From assembly GCF_034670185.1 (NCBI RefSeq), contig NZ_JAXMNY010000001.1:1798001-1862000 (forward strand): 64,000 bases of DNA, in the 5' to 3' direction. The number at the start of each line of letters is the position of its first letter. The first letter of the stretch is position 1. Positions 50,910 to 60,333 of the stretch are shown piece by piece. The position numbers and the translations under genes were made by a program. The notes beneath the pieces were generated by a model. The model did no database searches. It saw only the letters and a program-made list of their open reading frames with translations, and had not been told where the DNA came from. Source of the stretch: Nisaea sp. GTDB lineage: Bacteria > Pseudomonadota > Alphaproteobacteria > Thalassobaculales > Thalassobaculaceae.

Positions 50910-52088
50910 ATGCCCTTTCACAAGATTTTCCGGGCCCTGGCTTTGACTATTGCGGTCCTGCCGGTCCTGGCCGCCTGTGATATTGATCCGACAGGGGACA
51001 AACCGGCGGCAACGGCTCCGGCGCGGCCGCCAGTCGCGGTCAGCATCATTACCGCCGCCGCCGAAGATATTCCAATTGTGAATGAGCTCCCCGGGCGTAT
51101 TGCACCGACAAATATCGCCGAGGTCCGACCTCGTATTTCAGGATTGCTTGTTAAACGGGTTTTCGAGCAGGGTACCGTCGTCAATCAAGGCGACGTTCTC
51201 TACAAAATCGATCCGGCGCCGTTCGAACTTCAGGTCCAGAGTGCGCGCGCAACCCTGAAACGCGCCCTGGCAACACAAGAACAAGCCAAGCGAACCGCAG
51301 ACCGGCAGGAGGAGCTACAATCACGCAAGGTTGCCAGCGCCCAGACACGCGACGATGCCGTCGCCGCCCTCGCCCAGGCTGATGCGGATGTCGCGCTTGC
51401 CCGTGCCGGTCTTGCCGCGGCTGAACTCGATCTCCACTACACAGACGTCAAGGCACCGATCTCCGGCCGGATAGGGCGCGCCCTGATCACAGAGGGCGCC
51501 CTTGTCGCCAGCACCAGCACCGAGAGCCTCGCCGTGATCCGGCAACTCGATCCAGTCTATGCCGACTTCACCCAATCGGCCAAGCAACTCCGGGAACTCC
51601 GCAAGGCCATGAAGGGCGGCGAAATATCGGTTTCGGCCGATGGTGCTGCAACAGTTCACCTGTTCTACGATGACGGCGTTGCATATCCGGAGAGCGGGCG
51701 CCTGCTCCTTCAGGAAAGCACGGTCAATTCGAACACCGGTCAGATCACCCTGCGCGGCGAGTTCCCGAACCCGGACAGCGCCCTCCTCCCCGGGATGTAT
51801 GTGCGGGTCCGCATCGAGCAGGGCATCCGGCACAACGCGATCGCCGTGCCCCAGCAGGCTGTCCAGCGCGATACAGCGGGCAAGGCCCGGCTCTATGTCG
51901 TGAAGCAGGACGGAACGCTGGAACTTCGGCAGGTCGCACTTGGCGAGGCTACAGGCAACCGATGGGTCGTGGAAAGCGGCCTCGCTGTCGGCGAACAGGT
52001 TGTCGTTGAAGGCTTCCAGAAGGTCCGGCCCGGTTCGAAGGTGACACCACAGCCGTGGCAGCAGGCCGCAAATTCAAGCGCCCAGTAA
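50910..52088 (+). CDS. RND efflux periplasmic adaptor lipoprotein (AcrA/MexA type)
   Basis: The 392-residue membrane fusion protein has a signal peptide with lipobox LAAC (Cys23), so it is anchored to the inner membrane by lipid. It shows the lipoyl/barrel-sandwich segments (EVRPRISGLLVKRVFEQGT and VKAPISGRIGRALITEG), an alpha-hairpin (about 100-170) and the beta-barrel and membrane-proximal domains (LLPGMYVRVRIEQG, VVEGFQKVRPG). It links the RND pump to an outer-membrane channel. AGGAG precedes ATG 50910. Confidence 0.95.
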   Translation: MPFHKIFRALALTIAVLPVLAACDIDPTGDKPAATAPARPPVAVSIITAAAEDIPIVNELPGRIAPTNIAEVRPRISGLLVKRVFEQGTVVNQGDVLYKIDPAPFELQVQSARATLKRALATQEQAKRTADRQEELQSRKVASAQTRDDAVAALAQADADVALARAGLAAAELDLHYTDVKAPISGRIGRALITEGALVASTSTESLAVIRQLDPVYADFTQSAKQLRELRKAMKGGEISVSADGAATVHLFYDDGVAYPESGRLLLQESTVNSNTGQITLRGEFPNPDSALLPGMYVRVRIEQGIRHNAIAVPQQAVQRDTAGKARLYVVKQDGTLELRQVALGEATGNRWVVESGLAVGEQVVVEGFQKVRPGSKVTPQPWQQAANSSAQ

Positions 52089-52100
52089 GGCAGAGCAGAC

Positions 52101-55100
52101 ATGGCAAGCTTCTTTATTGATCGTCCCATCTTCGCGTGGGTCGTCGCCATCTTCATTATGCTGGCCGGCGCCCTTGCGATCCCGTTCCTTCCCGTCGCGC
52201 AATATCCAAATGTCGCGCCGCCGCAAATCACGGTCGGCACCAACTACCCGGGCGCGACCCCGGAAGATATGTATGAAAGCGTCACACGTCCGATCGAGAA
52301 CGAACTGAACGGCGTTCCCGGCCTGCTCTATTTCGAATCGACATCAGACGCTTCCGGACAGATCAGCATCACCGTCACGTTCGAGCCCGGCACGGACGTC
52401 GCCGATGCCCAGGTTGAGGTCCAGAACCGGATCAGCCGGGTCGAAGCGCGCCTGCCGGAAACCGTCTCCCGTCAGGGTATGCGGATCGAGCGGGCTGGAA
52501 CCGGCTTCCTGCTTGTCGTCACCCTCACATCGACGGACGGGACGCTCGACGCTATCGGGCTGGGAGACTATCTCAGCCGTAATGTCGACGGCGAGATCCG
52601 GCGGATCGGTGGCGTAGGCAACACGCGGCTGTTTTCCACCGAACAATCCATGCGCGTCTGGCTCGATCCGGACAAAATGCTCGGTCTGAACCTCACGTCG
52701 GAAGATGTGGTCAACGCAATCCAGGCCCAGAATGCCCAGGTCGCCGCCGGCCGTATCGGCGCAAAGCCGGTTACAAAAGATCAGCAGATTGCCGCCAGTG
52801 TACTGGTGAAAGGACAACTCAAGACCCCCGAGGAGTTCGGTGCGATTGTTCTTCGTGCCGAGATCGACGGCTCGACCGTAAGGCTGCGTGATGTCGCCCG
52901 CGTCGAGATCGGCGGCGAGTCCTACACCTCCGCCGCACGGCTGAACGGACAGCCCACAGCCGCCCTTGGCGTACAGCTTTCGCCGACGGGGAACGCACTC
53001 GAAACTGCCAATGCCATTGAAGCCAAGATGGAAGAGCTTGCCCGCTTCTTCCCGGATGGCGTGGAATACAAGATCCCCTACAACACCGCGCCATTCGTGG
53101 AGGTGTCCATCGAGAAGGTTCTCCACACGCTTATTGAAGCGGTTGGGCTGGTCTTCATCGTGATGCTCATCTTCCTGCAGAGCTTCCGCTACACGATTAT
53201 CCCAACACTGGTTGTTCCGGTGGCTCTTCTTGGCACCTGTGCGGTGATGATGGTGTCCGGCTTCTCGATCAACGTGCTGACAATGTTCGCCATGGTGCTG
53301 GCGATCGGCATCCTGGTCGACGACGCCATTGTCGTGGTTGAGAACGTCGAACGCATCATGAGCGAGGAAGGCCTTTCCCCGCGCGAAGCAACCCGCAAGG
53401 CCATGAAGCAGATTACCGGGGCAATCGTTGGCATCACACTGGTGCTGATGGCGGTGTTCGTCCCGATGGCCTTCTTCCCGGGTGCGGTCGGCGTCATCTA
53501 CCAACAGTTCAGCCTGACCATGGTTGTGTCGATCCTGTTCTCCGGCTTCCTTGCGCTGTCCCTGACCCCGGCCCTGTGCGCCAGCTTCCTGAAACCGGTC
53601 GAGGCCGGTCACTCAATGGCGAAACGTGGCGTCTTTGGCTGGTTCAACCGCGGTTTCGACAAGACCGCACGCGGGTACAGCAGCGTCGTCGGCCGCATGA
53701 TCCATCGGACCGGACGGTACATGATCATCTATCTGGCCCTGCTTGCCGGGCTTGGGTATCTCTGGATGCAGCTCCCGACCGCGTTCATTCCGAATGAGGA
53801 TCAGGGCTATCTTCTGGTCGACATGCAGGCTCCGGCGGAAGCCAGTGCCAATCGCACCCTGCAGGTGATCGAGCAGGTTGAGTCCACCTTCATCGGCAAG
53901 GAAGGCATCGCCGAGATCGTGACCGTGGCGGGGTTCAGCTTCTCCGGAACGGGTGACAATGCCGCTATCGCTTTCGTGCCGCTCAAGGACTGGAGTGAAC
54001 GTGGACCAGAGAATTCCGCCACGGCCATCGCCGGACGGGCAAACGGCCAGCTGTTCCAGATCAAGGACGGCCGGACCTTCGCGCTGTCGCCACCACCAAT
54101 TCGCGGTCTCGGCAATTCCAGCGGGTTCGATTTCCGGCTGCAGGATCGCGGTGGCCTGGGCCACGAGGCGCTAGTCGAAGGCACGAACCGGCTATTGTCG
54201 GAAGGCGCTCAGAGCCCGATCCTCCAGGGCTTGCGTATTTCCGGTCTACCAGATGCCGTGCAGGTCAATCTGGTCGTTGACCGGGAAAAGGCCAACACCT
54301 TCGGCGTTACCTTTGCCGACATCAACGAGACGATCTCAACCCAGCTCGGCTCGACCTATGTGAACGACTTCCCGAATGTCGGCCGCATGCAGCGGGTGAC
54401 CGTGCAGGCCGATCATGACCAGCGGATGTCCACAGACGACATTCTCAAGATGACGGTCCGCAACACCCATGGCGGGATGGTCCCGTTGTCCAACTTCGTG
54501 ACCGTGGAATGGGTCACCGGTGCGGCTCAGGTTGTCGGCTATAACGGCTATCCGACAATCCGTATCAGCGGTCAGGCGGCTTCCGGCTATTCATCGGGCG
54601 ATGCCATCGGGGAGATGGAGCGCATCGCCAATGGCCTCGGCGCCGGGTTCGGCTATGAGTGGACAGGTCAGTCGCTGCAGGAGATCCAGTCCGGTGCCCA
54701 GGCACCGTTGCTGATCGCACTCAGCATCGTCTTCGTGTTCCTGCTGCTGGCAGCACTCTACGAGAGCTGGTCGATCCCGATCTCGGTCATGCTGGTGGTG
54801 CCGCTGGGCGCCATCGGCTCCGTCCTTGCCGTCATGTCACGGGACATGCCGAACGACGTCTACTTCCTGGTCGGCCTGATCGCCATCATCGGTCTGTCGG
54901 CGAAGAACGCGATCCTGATCGTGGAATTCGCCAAGGATTTGCGGGCAGAGGGGCAATCCCTGTTCAACGCGACGGTCGAAGCCGCGCGGCTCCGGTTCCG
55001 GCCGATTTTGATGACCTCGTTCGCCTTCTCCTTTGGCGTGCTTCCGCTCGCCATCGCGACAGGCGCCAGCGCGGCCAGCCAGAATGCCATCGGCACAGGT

Positions 55101-55226
55101 GTGCTTGGCGGCATGATTTCCGCAACCGTGCTCGCGGTCTTCTTCGTCCCGGTCTTCTTCGTCTTCGTGATGACGCTGTTCGGGCGGAAGACGAAAGTCG
55201 AAGAGACTTCCGAAGCGGCGGAATAG
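52101..55226 (+). CDS. RND multidrug efflux pump (AcrB/MexB type)
   Basis: The 1041-residue HAE1-family inner-membrane transporter has 12 TM helices and two large periplasmic loops. The N-terminus FFIDRPIFAWVVAIFIMLAG and the proton-relay Asp pair in TM4 (GILVDDAIVVVENVERIM) are diagnostic, with LPVAQYPNVAPPQITV and, in TM10, GLSAKNAILIVEFAKDL. It exports hydrophobic drugs or toxic metabolites using the proton gradient. No TolC/OprM gene is next to it, so the channel must be encoded elsewhere. Confidence 0.97.
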   Translation: MASFFIDRPIFAWVVAIFIMLAGALAIPFLPVAQYPNVAPPQITVGTNYPGATPEDMYESVTRPIENELNGVPGLLYFESTSDASGQISITVTFEPGTDVADAQVEVQNRISRVEARLPETVSRQGMRIERAGTGFLLVVTLTSTDGTLDAIGLGDYLSRNVDGEIRRIGGVGNTRLFSTEQSMRVWLDPDKMLGLNLTSEDVVNAIQAQNAQVAAGRIGAKPVTKDQQIAASVLVKGQLKTPEEFGAIVLRAEIDGSTVRLRDVARVEIGGESYTSAARLNGQPTAALGVQLSPTGNALETANAIEAKMEELARFFPDGVEYKIPYNTAPFVEVSIEKVLHTLIEAVGLVFIVMLIFLQSFRYTIIPTLVVPVALLGTCAVMMVSGFSINVLTMFAMVLAIGILVDDAIVVVENVERIMSEEGLSPREATRKAMKQITGAIVGITLVLMAVFVPMAFFPGAVGVIYQQFSLTMVVSILFSGFLALSLTPALCASFLKPVEAGHSMAKRGVFGWFNRGFDKTARGYSSVVGRMIHRTGRYMIIYLALLAGLGYLWMQLPTAFIPNEDQGYLLVDMQAPAEASANRTLQVIEQVESTFIGKEGIAEIVTVAGFSFSGTGDNAAIAFVPLKDWSERGPENSATAIAGRANGQLFQIKDGRTFALSPPPIRGLGNSSGFDFRLQDRGGLGHEALVEGTNRLLSEGAQSPILQGLRISGLPDAVQVNLVVDREKANTFGVTFADINETISTQLGSTYVNDFPNVGRMQRVTVQADHDQRMSTDDILKMTVRNTHGGMVPLSNFVTVEWVTGAAQVVGYNGYPTIRISGQAASGYSSGDAIGEMERIANGLGAGFGYEWTGQSLQEIQSGAQAPLLIALSIVFVFLLLAALYESWSIPISVMLVVPLGAIGSVLAVMSRDMPNDVYFLVGLIAIIGLSAKNAILIVEFAKDLRAEGQSLFNATVEAARLRFRPILMTSFAFSFGVLPLAIATGASAASQNAIGTGVLGGMISATVLAVFFVPVFFVFVMTLFGRKTKVEETSEAAE

Positions 55227-55244
55227 ACCCACCAAGGAGATACT

Positions 55245-55269
55245 CCCGGGCGGCCGCGCGTCGCCCGGG
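55245..55269. terminator. GC-rich hairpin after the RND pump gene
   Basis: A perfect 8-bp stem CCCGGGCG / CGCCCGGG with a 9-base loop begins 19 bases after the pump stop codon. No T-run follows, so termination would be inefficient or factor-assisted. Confidence 0.45.
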
Positions 55270-55341
55270 TCACCCGCCTCGACCCGGCGGCACCGGAAGC
55301 TATTCCCTTATTCCTTGATTTGCCGAACCGTTCAGGCTGCC

Positions 55342-55953
55342 ATGGTAAACATGGAGATGAGCCATCATAGACGTACGCAAAAAGCGGCGTTCTCAGGTCC
55401 AAGCCCAGTAAAACGTACTCCCGTGGGCGCCGATACTGACAAGCAAGCCACTTTTGTGCGTATCAACCGCCTGTTCAGAATCTGGAACGCTCTTCCAGGC
55501 AGCAAAAAACGCAAGGACCTCGATCCGGTAGCGATTGGTGCAGAACTGCTCCCGCATCTCTGTCTCGGTCACTATCTCGGGAACGGCGCAGACTTTCGGT
55601 ATGACCTTATCGGCTCCGAGATCGTCAAACTGGCACCCCGCCTCTCACCCGGGTCGCTGGCGAGTGACACGATGCGGATACAGAATACCAATCAGGATCA
55701 CATTTTGACGCTGTTCCTTGAAGCGGGTGTCGAACAGCGGCCAAAAATCCATGAAATTCGCTACAATTCTATCGACGACGTTCCTCTGAGAATATTCGCC
55801 GCGTTGCTGCCGCTGGGTCTTCACCAGAAAAAGAGTTGTGCGGAGGATCTGCTAGTGGCCGTCTGGCGAACCGCAGTGACGGGCGTGATAGAGAAAGACA
55901 ATTCAACCGACTTGACCGGAGAATTTTTGCAATTCTCCGGCAGCACCGTCTGA
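55342..55953 (+). CDS. PAS_5-family protein
   Basis: The 203-residue protein (from ATG 55342) has an atypical PAS core (about 35-175): RLFRIWNALPGSKKRKDLDP, DFRYDLIGSEIVKLAPRLSPG and a closing LRIFAALLPLG. It looks like a shorter, more divergent relative of the PAS_5 protein on the other side of the pump genes. No output domain is present. The start is uncertain, with several ATG codons within 15 bases and AGG 8 bases before the first. Confidence 0.75.
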   Translation: MVNMEMSHHRRTQKAAFSGPSPVKRTPVGADTDKQATFVRINRLFRIWNALPGSKKRKDLDPVAIGAELLPHLCLGHYLGNGADFRYDLIGSEIVKLAPRLSPGSLASDTMRIQNTNQDHILTLFLEAGVEQRPKIHEIRYNSIDDVPLRIFAALLPLGLHQKKSCAEDLLVAVWRTAVTGVIEKDNSTDLTGEFLQFSGSTV

Positions 55954-55977
55954 CAGTCCCATCACCGTTCCAATAGA

Positions 55978-56379
55978 TTAGTTATCCGATGCCGGAAACT
56001 GCGGCAGGCCATCCTTGATGCCGTAATAATCGCCCTTGTCCGCAACATAGATGTGGCCGCGAACAGTCAAATCGGACGGGCCATCGAGTGCGCCAAGTGA
56101 GACGGAAATTTTTGAGCTGTCGGTATCCACGAAAAACAGCGCAGAGCCGCATTCCGCGCAGAATCCCCGGCGCGCCTTATCGCTCGAACGATACCATTTA
56201 AGGCCCCGATCTTCGGATATCCTGAGATCGTCCTTGTTCAGGGTCGAGGAAACCCAAGCCTGACTGGCCTGCTTTCGGCACATGGCGCAATGGCAGGCTA
56301 CGGGCTGCTTCATCTGCCCGGAAATCTCGAAACGAACCGCGCCGCAAAGACATCCGCCTGCCCGAACCTTTTCTCCCAC
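55978..56379 (-). CDS. GFA/CENP-V-like zinc protein
   Basis: The 133-residue protein (from GTG 56379) has the zinc-binding cysteine pattern of the GFA family: GGCLCGAVRFEISG, ACHCAMCRKQ and FCAECGSALFF. Family founders were described as glutathione-dependent formaldehyde-activating enzymes, but most members are uncharacterised. GTG 56379 has GGGAGC about 8 bases upstream and gives the usual length; ATG 56439 would add 20 residues of non-coding character. Confidence 0.85.
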   Translation of the reverse strand: MGEKVRAGGCLCGAVRFEISGQMKQPVACHCAMCRKQASQAWVSSTLNKDDLRISEDRGLKWYRSSDKARRGFCAECGSALFFVDTDSSKISVSLGALDGPSDLTVRGHIYVADKGDYYGIKDGLPQFPASDN

Positions 56380-56533
56380 TTGCCTGCTCCCTTGTCGCAA
56401 TGATGAGTATCTCGCGGGAATGTTCCTTTTTTGTTCCATAATGTCAACAAACGCCCGCAAAAGAAGGTCATTGGACAGCGGCGCCCGCAGCGCCTAATCA
56501 TCGACACGCTCTTCACTCTCGCGGCCCAAGATC

Positions 56534-57559
56534 ATGCATCCATCCCATAGCCTCTTTTCCGACACCTACTTCACGGCCCGGCAACGCTTCCTGCGAGCTG
56601 TCGAAGACAAGGGATACGCACTGGAAACCGCGCGTCATCCGTTGAGCTCACGATTTCCGGCCGAAATCGCGACCGATACGGTCAGGATCGGGCCGGATCG
56701 CGCACGCCGGGTGCTGTTCATCAGCTCCGGCCTGCACGGCACTGAACTGTCGGCCGGGTCCGGCATTCAGCTCGGTTTGCTGGATGAGATTGAGGCGTGG
56801 CTGCCGGCGGACACAGCCGCGGTTTTTATTCACGGCGTCAATCCGTACGGCTCCGCCGCAATGACGCGAACGGACGAGAACAATATCGATCCGAACCGGA
56901 ACAACCTGGTTTCCTTCGATAGCCTGCCGCAAAACCCGGATTACGATGCACTGCATGACGCGCTCTGCCCGGCGGTCTGGTCGGGTCCGGAGCGGGACAA
57001 GGCCGAGGCCCGGATCGCGGCTTACATCGCGGAAAACGGCTTCGAGAAGTTCAGCCGGAAAGTTCTGGCCGGTCAGTATACCCATCCGGACGGCCTCTTC
57101 TTCGGCGGCACGTCGCGGAGTTGGACGATCGCGAACCTCGCAGGAGTCGTCGCCCGGCACGGTGCTGGAGCGGACCGACTGGCAATTGCTGATCTGCATA
57201 CGGGGCTTGGGGAATACGGTGCTCTGGAAGCGATACGCCGAGACAAAGAGCCGAGGAAGGACGCAGCAAGCAGCCAGATCCGTCATGTCGCCTGCGACGT
57301 GCTGGACGATGTCGTCTGCCCTAAGCCCGCCATCAAGGTCATCCTGGAATTCGGCACCCGCCCGATAGACCATATCGTCACAATGCACAGGGCAGACACA
57401 TGGCTTAAATTCCATGGCGATCTGCACACACCGCTCGGTCGCCGGATAAAGGCGGAGCTACGGGACGCGCTCTTCTGCGACGATCCGGCATGGCTGGAAG
57501 CCATCTACACACAGGGCGTATCCGGATGTCGCGCGATCCTCGAAGAACTCACGACTTGA
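56534..57559 (+). CDS. M14-like metallopeptidase (DUF2817)
   Basis: The 341-residue protein matches the DUF2817 branch of the zinc carboxypeptidase (M14) fold. It has SSGLHGTELSAGSG with the HxxE zinc ligands, NPYGSAAMTRTDENNIDPNRN with the DPNRN landmark, ADLHTGLGEYG with the third ligand His, and VILEFGTR with the catalytic Glu region. It has no signal peptide, so it is cytoplasmic. It might hydrolyse acyl-amino acids or short peptides. Confidence 0.88.
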   Translation: MHPSHSLFSDTYFTARQRFLRAVEDKGYALETARHPLSSRFPAEIATDTVRIGPDRARRVLFISSGLHGTELSAGSGIQLGLLDEIEAWLPADTAAVFIHGVNPYGSAAMTRTDENNIDPNRNNLVSFDSLPQNPDYDALHDALCPAVWSGPERDKAEARIAAYIAENGFEKFSRKVLAGQYTHPDGLFFGGTSRSWTIANLAGVVARHGAGADRLAIADLHTGLGEYGALEAIRRDKEPRKDAASSQIRHVACDVLDDVVCPKPAIKVILEFGTRPIDHIVTMHRADTWLKFHGDLHTPLGRRIKAELRDALFCDDPAWLEAIYTQGVSGCRAILEELTT

Positions 57560-57611
57560 TCAGGTAGCGGTCCACGTTGACAGCGCGCGATCCCGATGCC
57601 GGAATGCCCCC

Positions 57612-58259
57612 ATGTCAAAAGTTACGCTCACCTTCGATAACGGCCCGGAGCCGGAGATCACGCCCCAAGTCCTGGACATACTCGCCCGGCGCGGCCTCAA
57701 GACGACATTCTTCGTCGTCGGGCAGAAATTGCTGGACCCGGAACGGATGGAACTTGCCATTCGGGCCCGCGAAGAAGGCCACAGGATCGGCAACCACACC
57801 TTCACCCACACCACACCGCTCGGACAGATGGAAGATCCGTTGGCGGCGGTTGACGAGCTGGAGCGCACCGACACGCTGGTTGCCAAAACCGGCGAGACCG
57901 AAAAGCTGTTCCGCCCGTTCGGCGGCGGCGGCAAACTCGGCCCGCATCTGTTGAATCCGCAGGTGGTCGAGTTTCTCCACCGCAAGGCCTATAGCTGCGT
58001 CCTGTGGAATGCGATTCCGAGAGACTGGGCCGATCCTGAAGGGTGGGTCGAACGCGCGCTTGGGCAGATAGCGGCGCAGGAACACACCTTAATGGTGCTG
58101 CACGATATGCCGACCGGCGCCATGGAACATCTGGACGCGTTCCTTGACCGGGCCGAGGCCTCTGGCGCCGAGTTTCACAACGACTTTCCGAAAGAATGCG
58201 TCCCGATGGTTCGCGGCAAGGACGTGGTGTCCCTCGATCCCTACGTCGCGGCAGCGTAA
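57612..58259 (+). CDS. Polysaccharide deacetylase family protein (NodB fold)
   Basis: The 215-residue protein has a NodB-type domain. VTLTFDNGPEPEITPQVLDI carries the first motif, with FDN where FDD is usual; GHRIGNHTFTHT supplies the two zinc-ligand histidines and RPFGGGGKLG the third motif (usually RPPYG). The Asn in place of the second Asp is notable, since that residue is normally a metal ligand. It has no signal peptide, so a cytoplasmic substrate such as a small N-acyl compound is likelier than cell-wall polymer. Confidence 0.85.
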   Translation: MSKVTLTFDNGPEPEITPQVLDILARRGLKTTFFVVGQKLLDPERMELAIRAREEGHRIGNHTFTHTTPLGQMEDPLAAVDELERTDTLVAKTGETEKLFRPFGGGGKLGPHLLNPQVVEFLHRKAYSCVLWNAIPRDWADPEGWVERALGQIAAQEHTLMVLHDMPTGAMEHLDAFLDRAEASGAEFHNDFPKECVPMVRGKDVVSLDPYVAAA

Positions 58260-58572
58260 CCCTCAATATCCCCTAAAGTTTTCCTCTCCCGGTTGCCCTG
58301 TCGCCTGCCGGAAGAACCTCCGGCCTCGCGCTATCGGCGCGTGCTCTTATCCAGCCGGATGACAATCACGGTTCAGAACAGGTCGGAAATTTTATAGCGC
58401 CGAAAAACCCGGCACGACCAAATGACAACGCAACATTGCAACCCATTTCCGAGGACCGAAAACTTTCGTTTACGCCATCAGGTACTTGGTATACCAATAT
58501 ACCAAGAACAAAGGTGACAGGCCCGTTTCGGGGCCTCGGAAGCCGCACCACGCCAGGGGAGGTCAAAAGACC
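58260..58572. other. 313-base leader region of fhs
   Basis: This gap holds a GntR-type operator (listed separately) and a short hairpin AGGCCC-GTTTCG-GGGCCT at 58519-58536, about 40 bases before the fhs start. GGGGAGG forms the ribosome-binding site. I see no known folate or other riboswitch in it. Confidence 0.5.
58485..58506. promoter_or_regulatory. Putative GntR operator upstream of fhs
   Basis: CTTGGTAT-ACCAAT-ATACCAAG is a perfect 8-base inverted repeat that also contains the perfect 12-base palindrome TTGGTATACCAA (58486-58497). TGGTATACCA-type sites are typical of FCD GntR repressors. It lies about 70 bases upstream of the fhs ATG, in the likely promoter. Confidence 0.6.
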
Positions 58573-60246
58573 ATGGTCATGTCCGATATTGAAATCGCCC
58601 GCGAAGCGAAAATGAAACCGATCATGGAGATCGGCGACAAATTGGGGATCCCATCCGAATCGCTTCAGCCTTTCGGCCACACAAAGGCCAAGATCGACCT
58701 CGACTACATCAAGTCCCTTCAGAGCCGCCCCGACGGCAAGCTGGTGCTGGTTACGGGTATCAACCCGACCGCAGCCGGCGAAGGCAAGACCACGACGTCT
58801 GTCGGCCTCGGTGACGCGTTGAACCGGATCGGCAAGAAAGCCATCATCTGCCTGCGCGAGCCGAGCCTCGGCCCGTGCTTCGGCATGAAGGGCGGGGCCG
58901 CCGGCGGCGGATACGCCCAGGTCGTGCCGATGGAAGACATCAACCTGCACTTCACCGGTGATTTCCACGCCATTGCCGCTGCGAACAACCTGCTCGCCGC
59001 GATGATCGACAATCACATCTACTGGGGTAACAAGCTCCAGATCGACCAGCGCCGGGTGACCTGGAAGCGCTGCATGGACATGAACGACCGGGCGCTCCGG
59101 CAGATCACCAATTCTCTCGGCGGTGTTGCCAACGGCTTCCCGCGCGAGGACGGCTTCGACATCGTCGTCGCCTCCGAGGTGATGGCAATCTTCTGCCTGT
59201 CGACCGATCTTGAGGACATGAAGCGCCGCCTCGGCAACATCATCGTTGCCTATACCCGCGACCGGAAGCCGGTCTTCGCCCGCGACGTCGATGCCAACGG
59301 CGCCATGACCGTGCTGCTGCGCGATGCCTTGGCCCCGAACCTGGTACAGACGCTGGAAAACAACCCGGCCTTTATCCATGGCGGCCCGTTCGCGAACATC
59401 GCCCATGGCTGTAACTCGGTGATGGCCACCAAGACCGCCCTCAAGCTCGGCGACTACGTGGTGACTGAAGCCGGTTTCGGTGCCGATCTCGGCGCCGAGA
59501 AATTCTTCGACATCAAATGCCGCAAGGCAGGCCTGAAGCCGTCCGCTGCGGTTGTTGTCGGCACTGTCCGGGCGCTGAAGATGCATGGCGGGGTCGCCAA
59601 GGAAGATCTCGGCACGGAAAACATCGACGCCGTGGTCAAGGGCACCTCGAACATCAAGCGCCATGTGGTGAACACGAAGAAGTTCGGTGTGCCGGTCGTG
59701 GTCGCACTGAACCGCTTCATCACCGACACGGATGCGGAAATCAACGCCGTCCGTGACGAGCTGGCCTCCGTCGGCGTCGACGCCATCATCTGCACCCACT
59801 GGTCCGATGGCAGCGCCGGCACCGAGGATCTGGCCAAGAAGGTGGTTGAACTGGTCGAAGGCGGCAGCGCCAACTTCAAGCCGCTCTATGATGAAAATCT
59901 TGGCCTGCTGCAGAAGATCGAAGCCATCGCCAAGAACATCTACGATGCGGACGGTGTGGTTGCGGACCAGAAGGTGCTGAACCAGATCAAGGATTTCGAA
60001 GCGCTCGGCGCCGACAAATTCCCGGTCTGCATCGCCAAGACGCAGTACAGCTTCTCGATCGACCCGAACGCGAAGGGCGCCCCCAGCGGCCATACGCTTC
60101 CGATCCGGGAAGTCCGTCTGTCGAACGGTGCTGAGTTCATTGTTGCGGTCTGTGGCGATATCATGACCATGCCGGGCCTGCCGCGTGTCCCGGCCGCCGA
60201 GAAGATCACGCTGAACGATCAGGACCAGATCGAAGGCCTGTTCTAA
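58573..60246 (+). CDS. fhs: Formate-tetrahydrofolate ligase
   Basis: The 557-residue enzyme makes 10-formyl-THF from formate, THF and ATP. The P-loop segment GINPTAAGEGKTTTSVGLGD and the signature KGGAAGGGYAQVVPMEDINLH (landmark GGAAGGGYAQV) are clear, followed by EAGFGADLGAEKF and the C-terminal VCGDIMTMPGLPRVPA. ATG 58573 has GGGGAGG about 10 bases upstream. It is followed by a 10-formyl-THF hydrolase-type gene, giving a formate/one-carbon module. Confidence 0.97.
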   Translation: MVMSDIEIAREAKMKPIMEIGDKLGIPSESLQPFGHTKAKIDLDYIKSLQSRPDGKLVLVTGINPTAAGEGKTTTSVGLGDALNRIGKKAIICLREPSLGPCFGMKGGAAGGGYAQVVPMEDINLHFTGDFHAIAAANNLLAAMIDNHIYWGNKLQIDQRRVTWKRCMDMNDRALRQITNSLGGVANGFPREDGFDIVVASEVMAIFCLSTDLEDMKRRLGNIIVAYTRDRKPVFARDVDANGAMTVLLRDALAPNLVQTLENNPAFIHGGPFANIAHGCNSVMATKTALKLGDYVVTEAGFGADLGAEKFFDIKCRKAGLKPSAAVVVGTVRALKMHGGVAKEDLGTENIDAVVKGTSNIKRHVVNTKKFGVPVVVALNRFITDTDAEINAVRDELASVGVDAIICTHWSDGSAGTEDLAKKVVELVEGGSANFKPLYDENLGLLQKIEAIAKNIYDADGVVADQKVLNQIKDFEALGADKFPVCIAKTQYSFSIDPNAKGAPSGHTLPIREVRLSNGAEFIVAVCGDIMTMPGLPRVPAAEKITLNDQDQIEGLF

Positions 60247-60254
60247 TCAGATAC

Positions 60255-60281
60255 GGCGCGGGGGCATTCCGCTCCCGCGCC
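60255..60281 (+). terminator. Hairpin downstream of fhs
   Basis: An 11-bp stem (GGCGCGGGGGC paired with GCTCCCGCGCC, one G-T) begins 8 bases after the fhs stop, followed by only three T. It may act as a partial terminator or message-stabilising hairpin between fhs and the next gene. Confidence 0.55.
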
Positions 60282-60296
60282 TTTCAATCAGCATGT

Positions 60297-60318
60297 CCGC
60301 CCGGGGCGCGCCGGGCGG
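60297..60318 (+). promoter_or_regulatory. Hairpin preceding the formyltransferase ribosome-binding site
   Basis: A perfect 8-bp inverted repeat CCGCCCGG-N6-CCGGGCGG ends a few bases before the purine-rich GGGAGGGAG of the next gene. Its closeness to the ribosome-binding site could influence translation. Confidence 0.45.
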
Positions 60319-60333
60319 TAGGGAGGGAGCACA

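Noticed and set aside
58260..58572. Folate riboswitch in the fhs leader
   Set aside because: No conserved folate-riboswitch core could be recognised; the visible structure is better explained by a GntR operator and a small hairpin.
58366..60093. Long minus-strand frame opposite fhs
   Set aside because: It is antisense to the unmistakable formate-THF ligase, with no recognisable motif.
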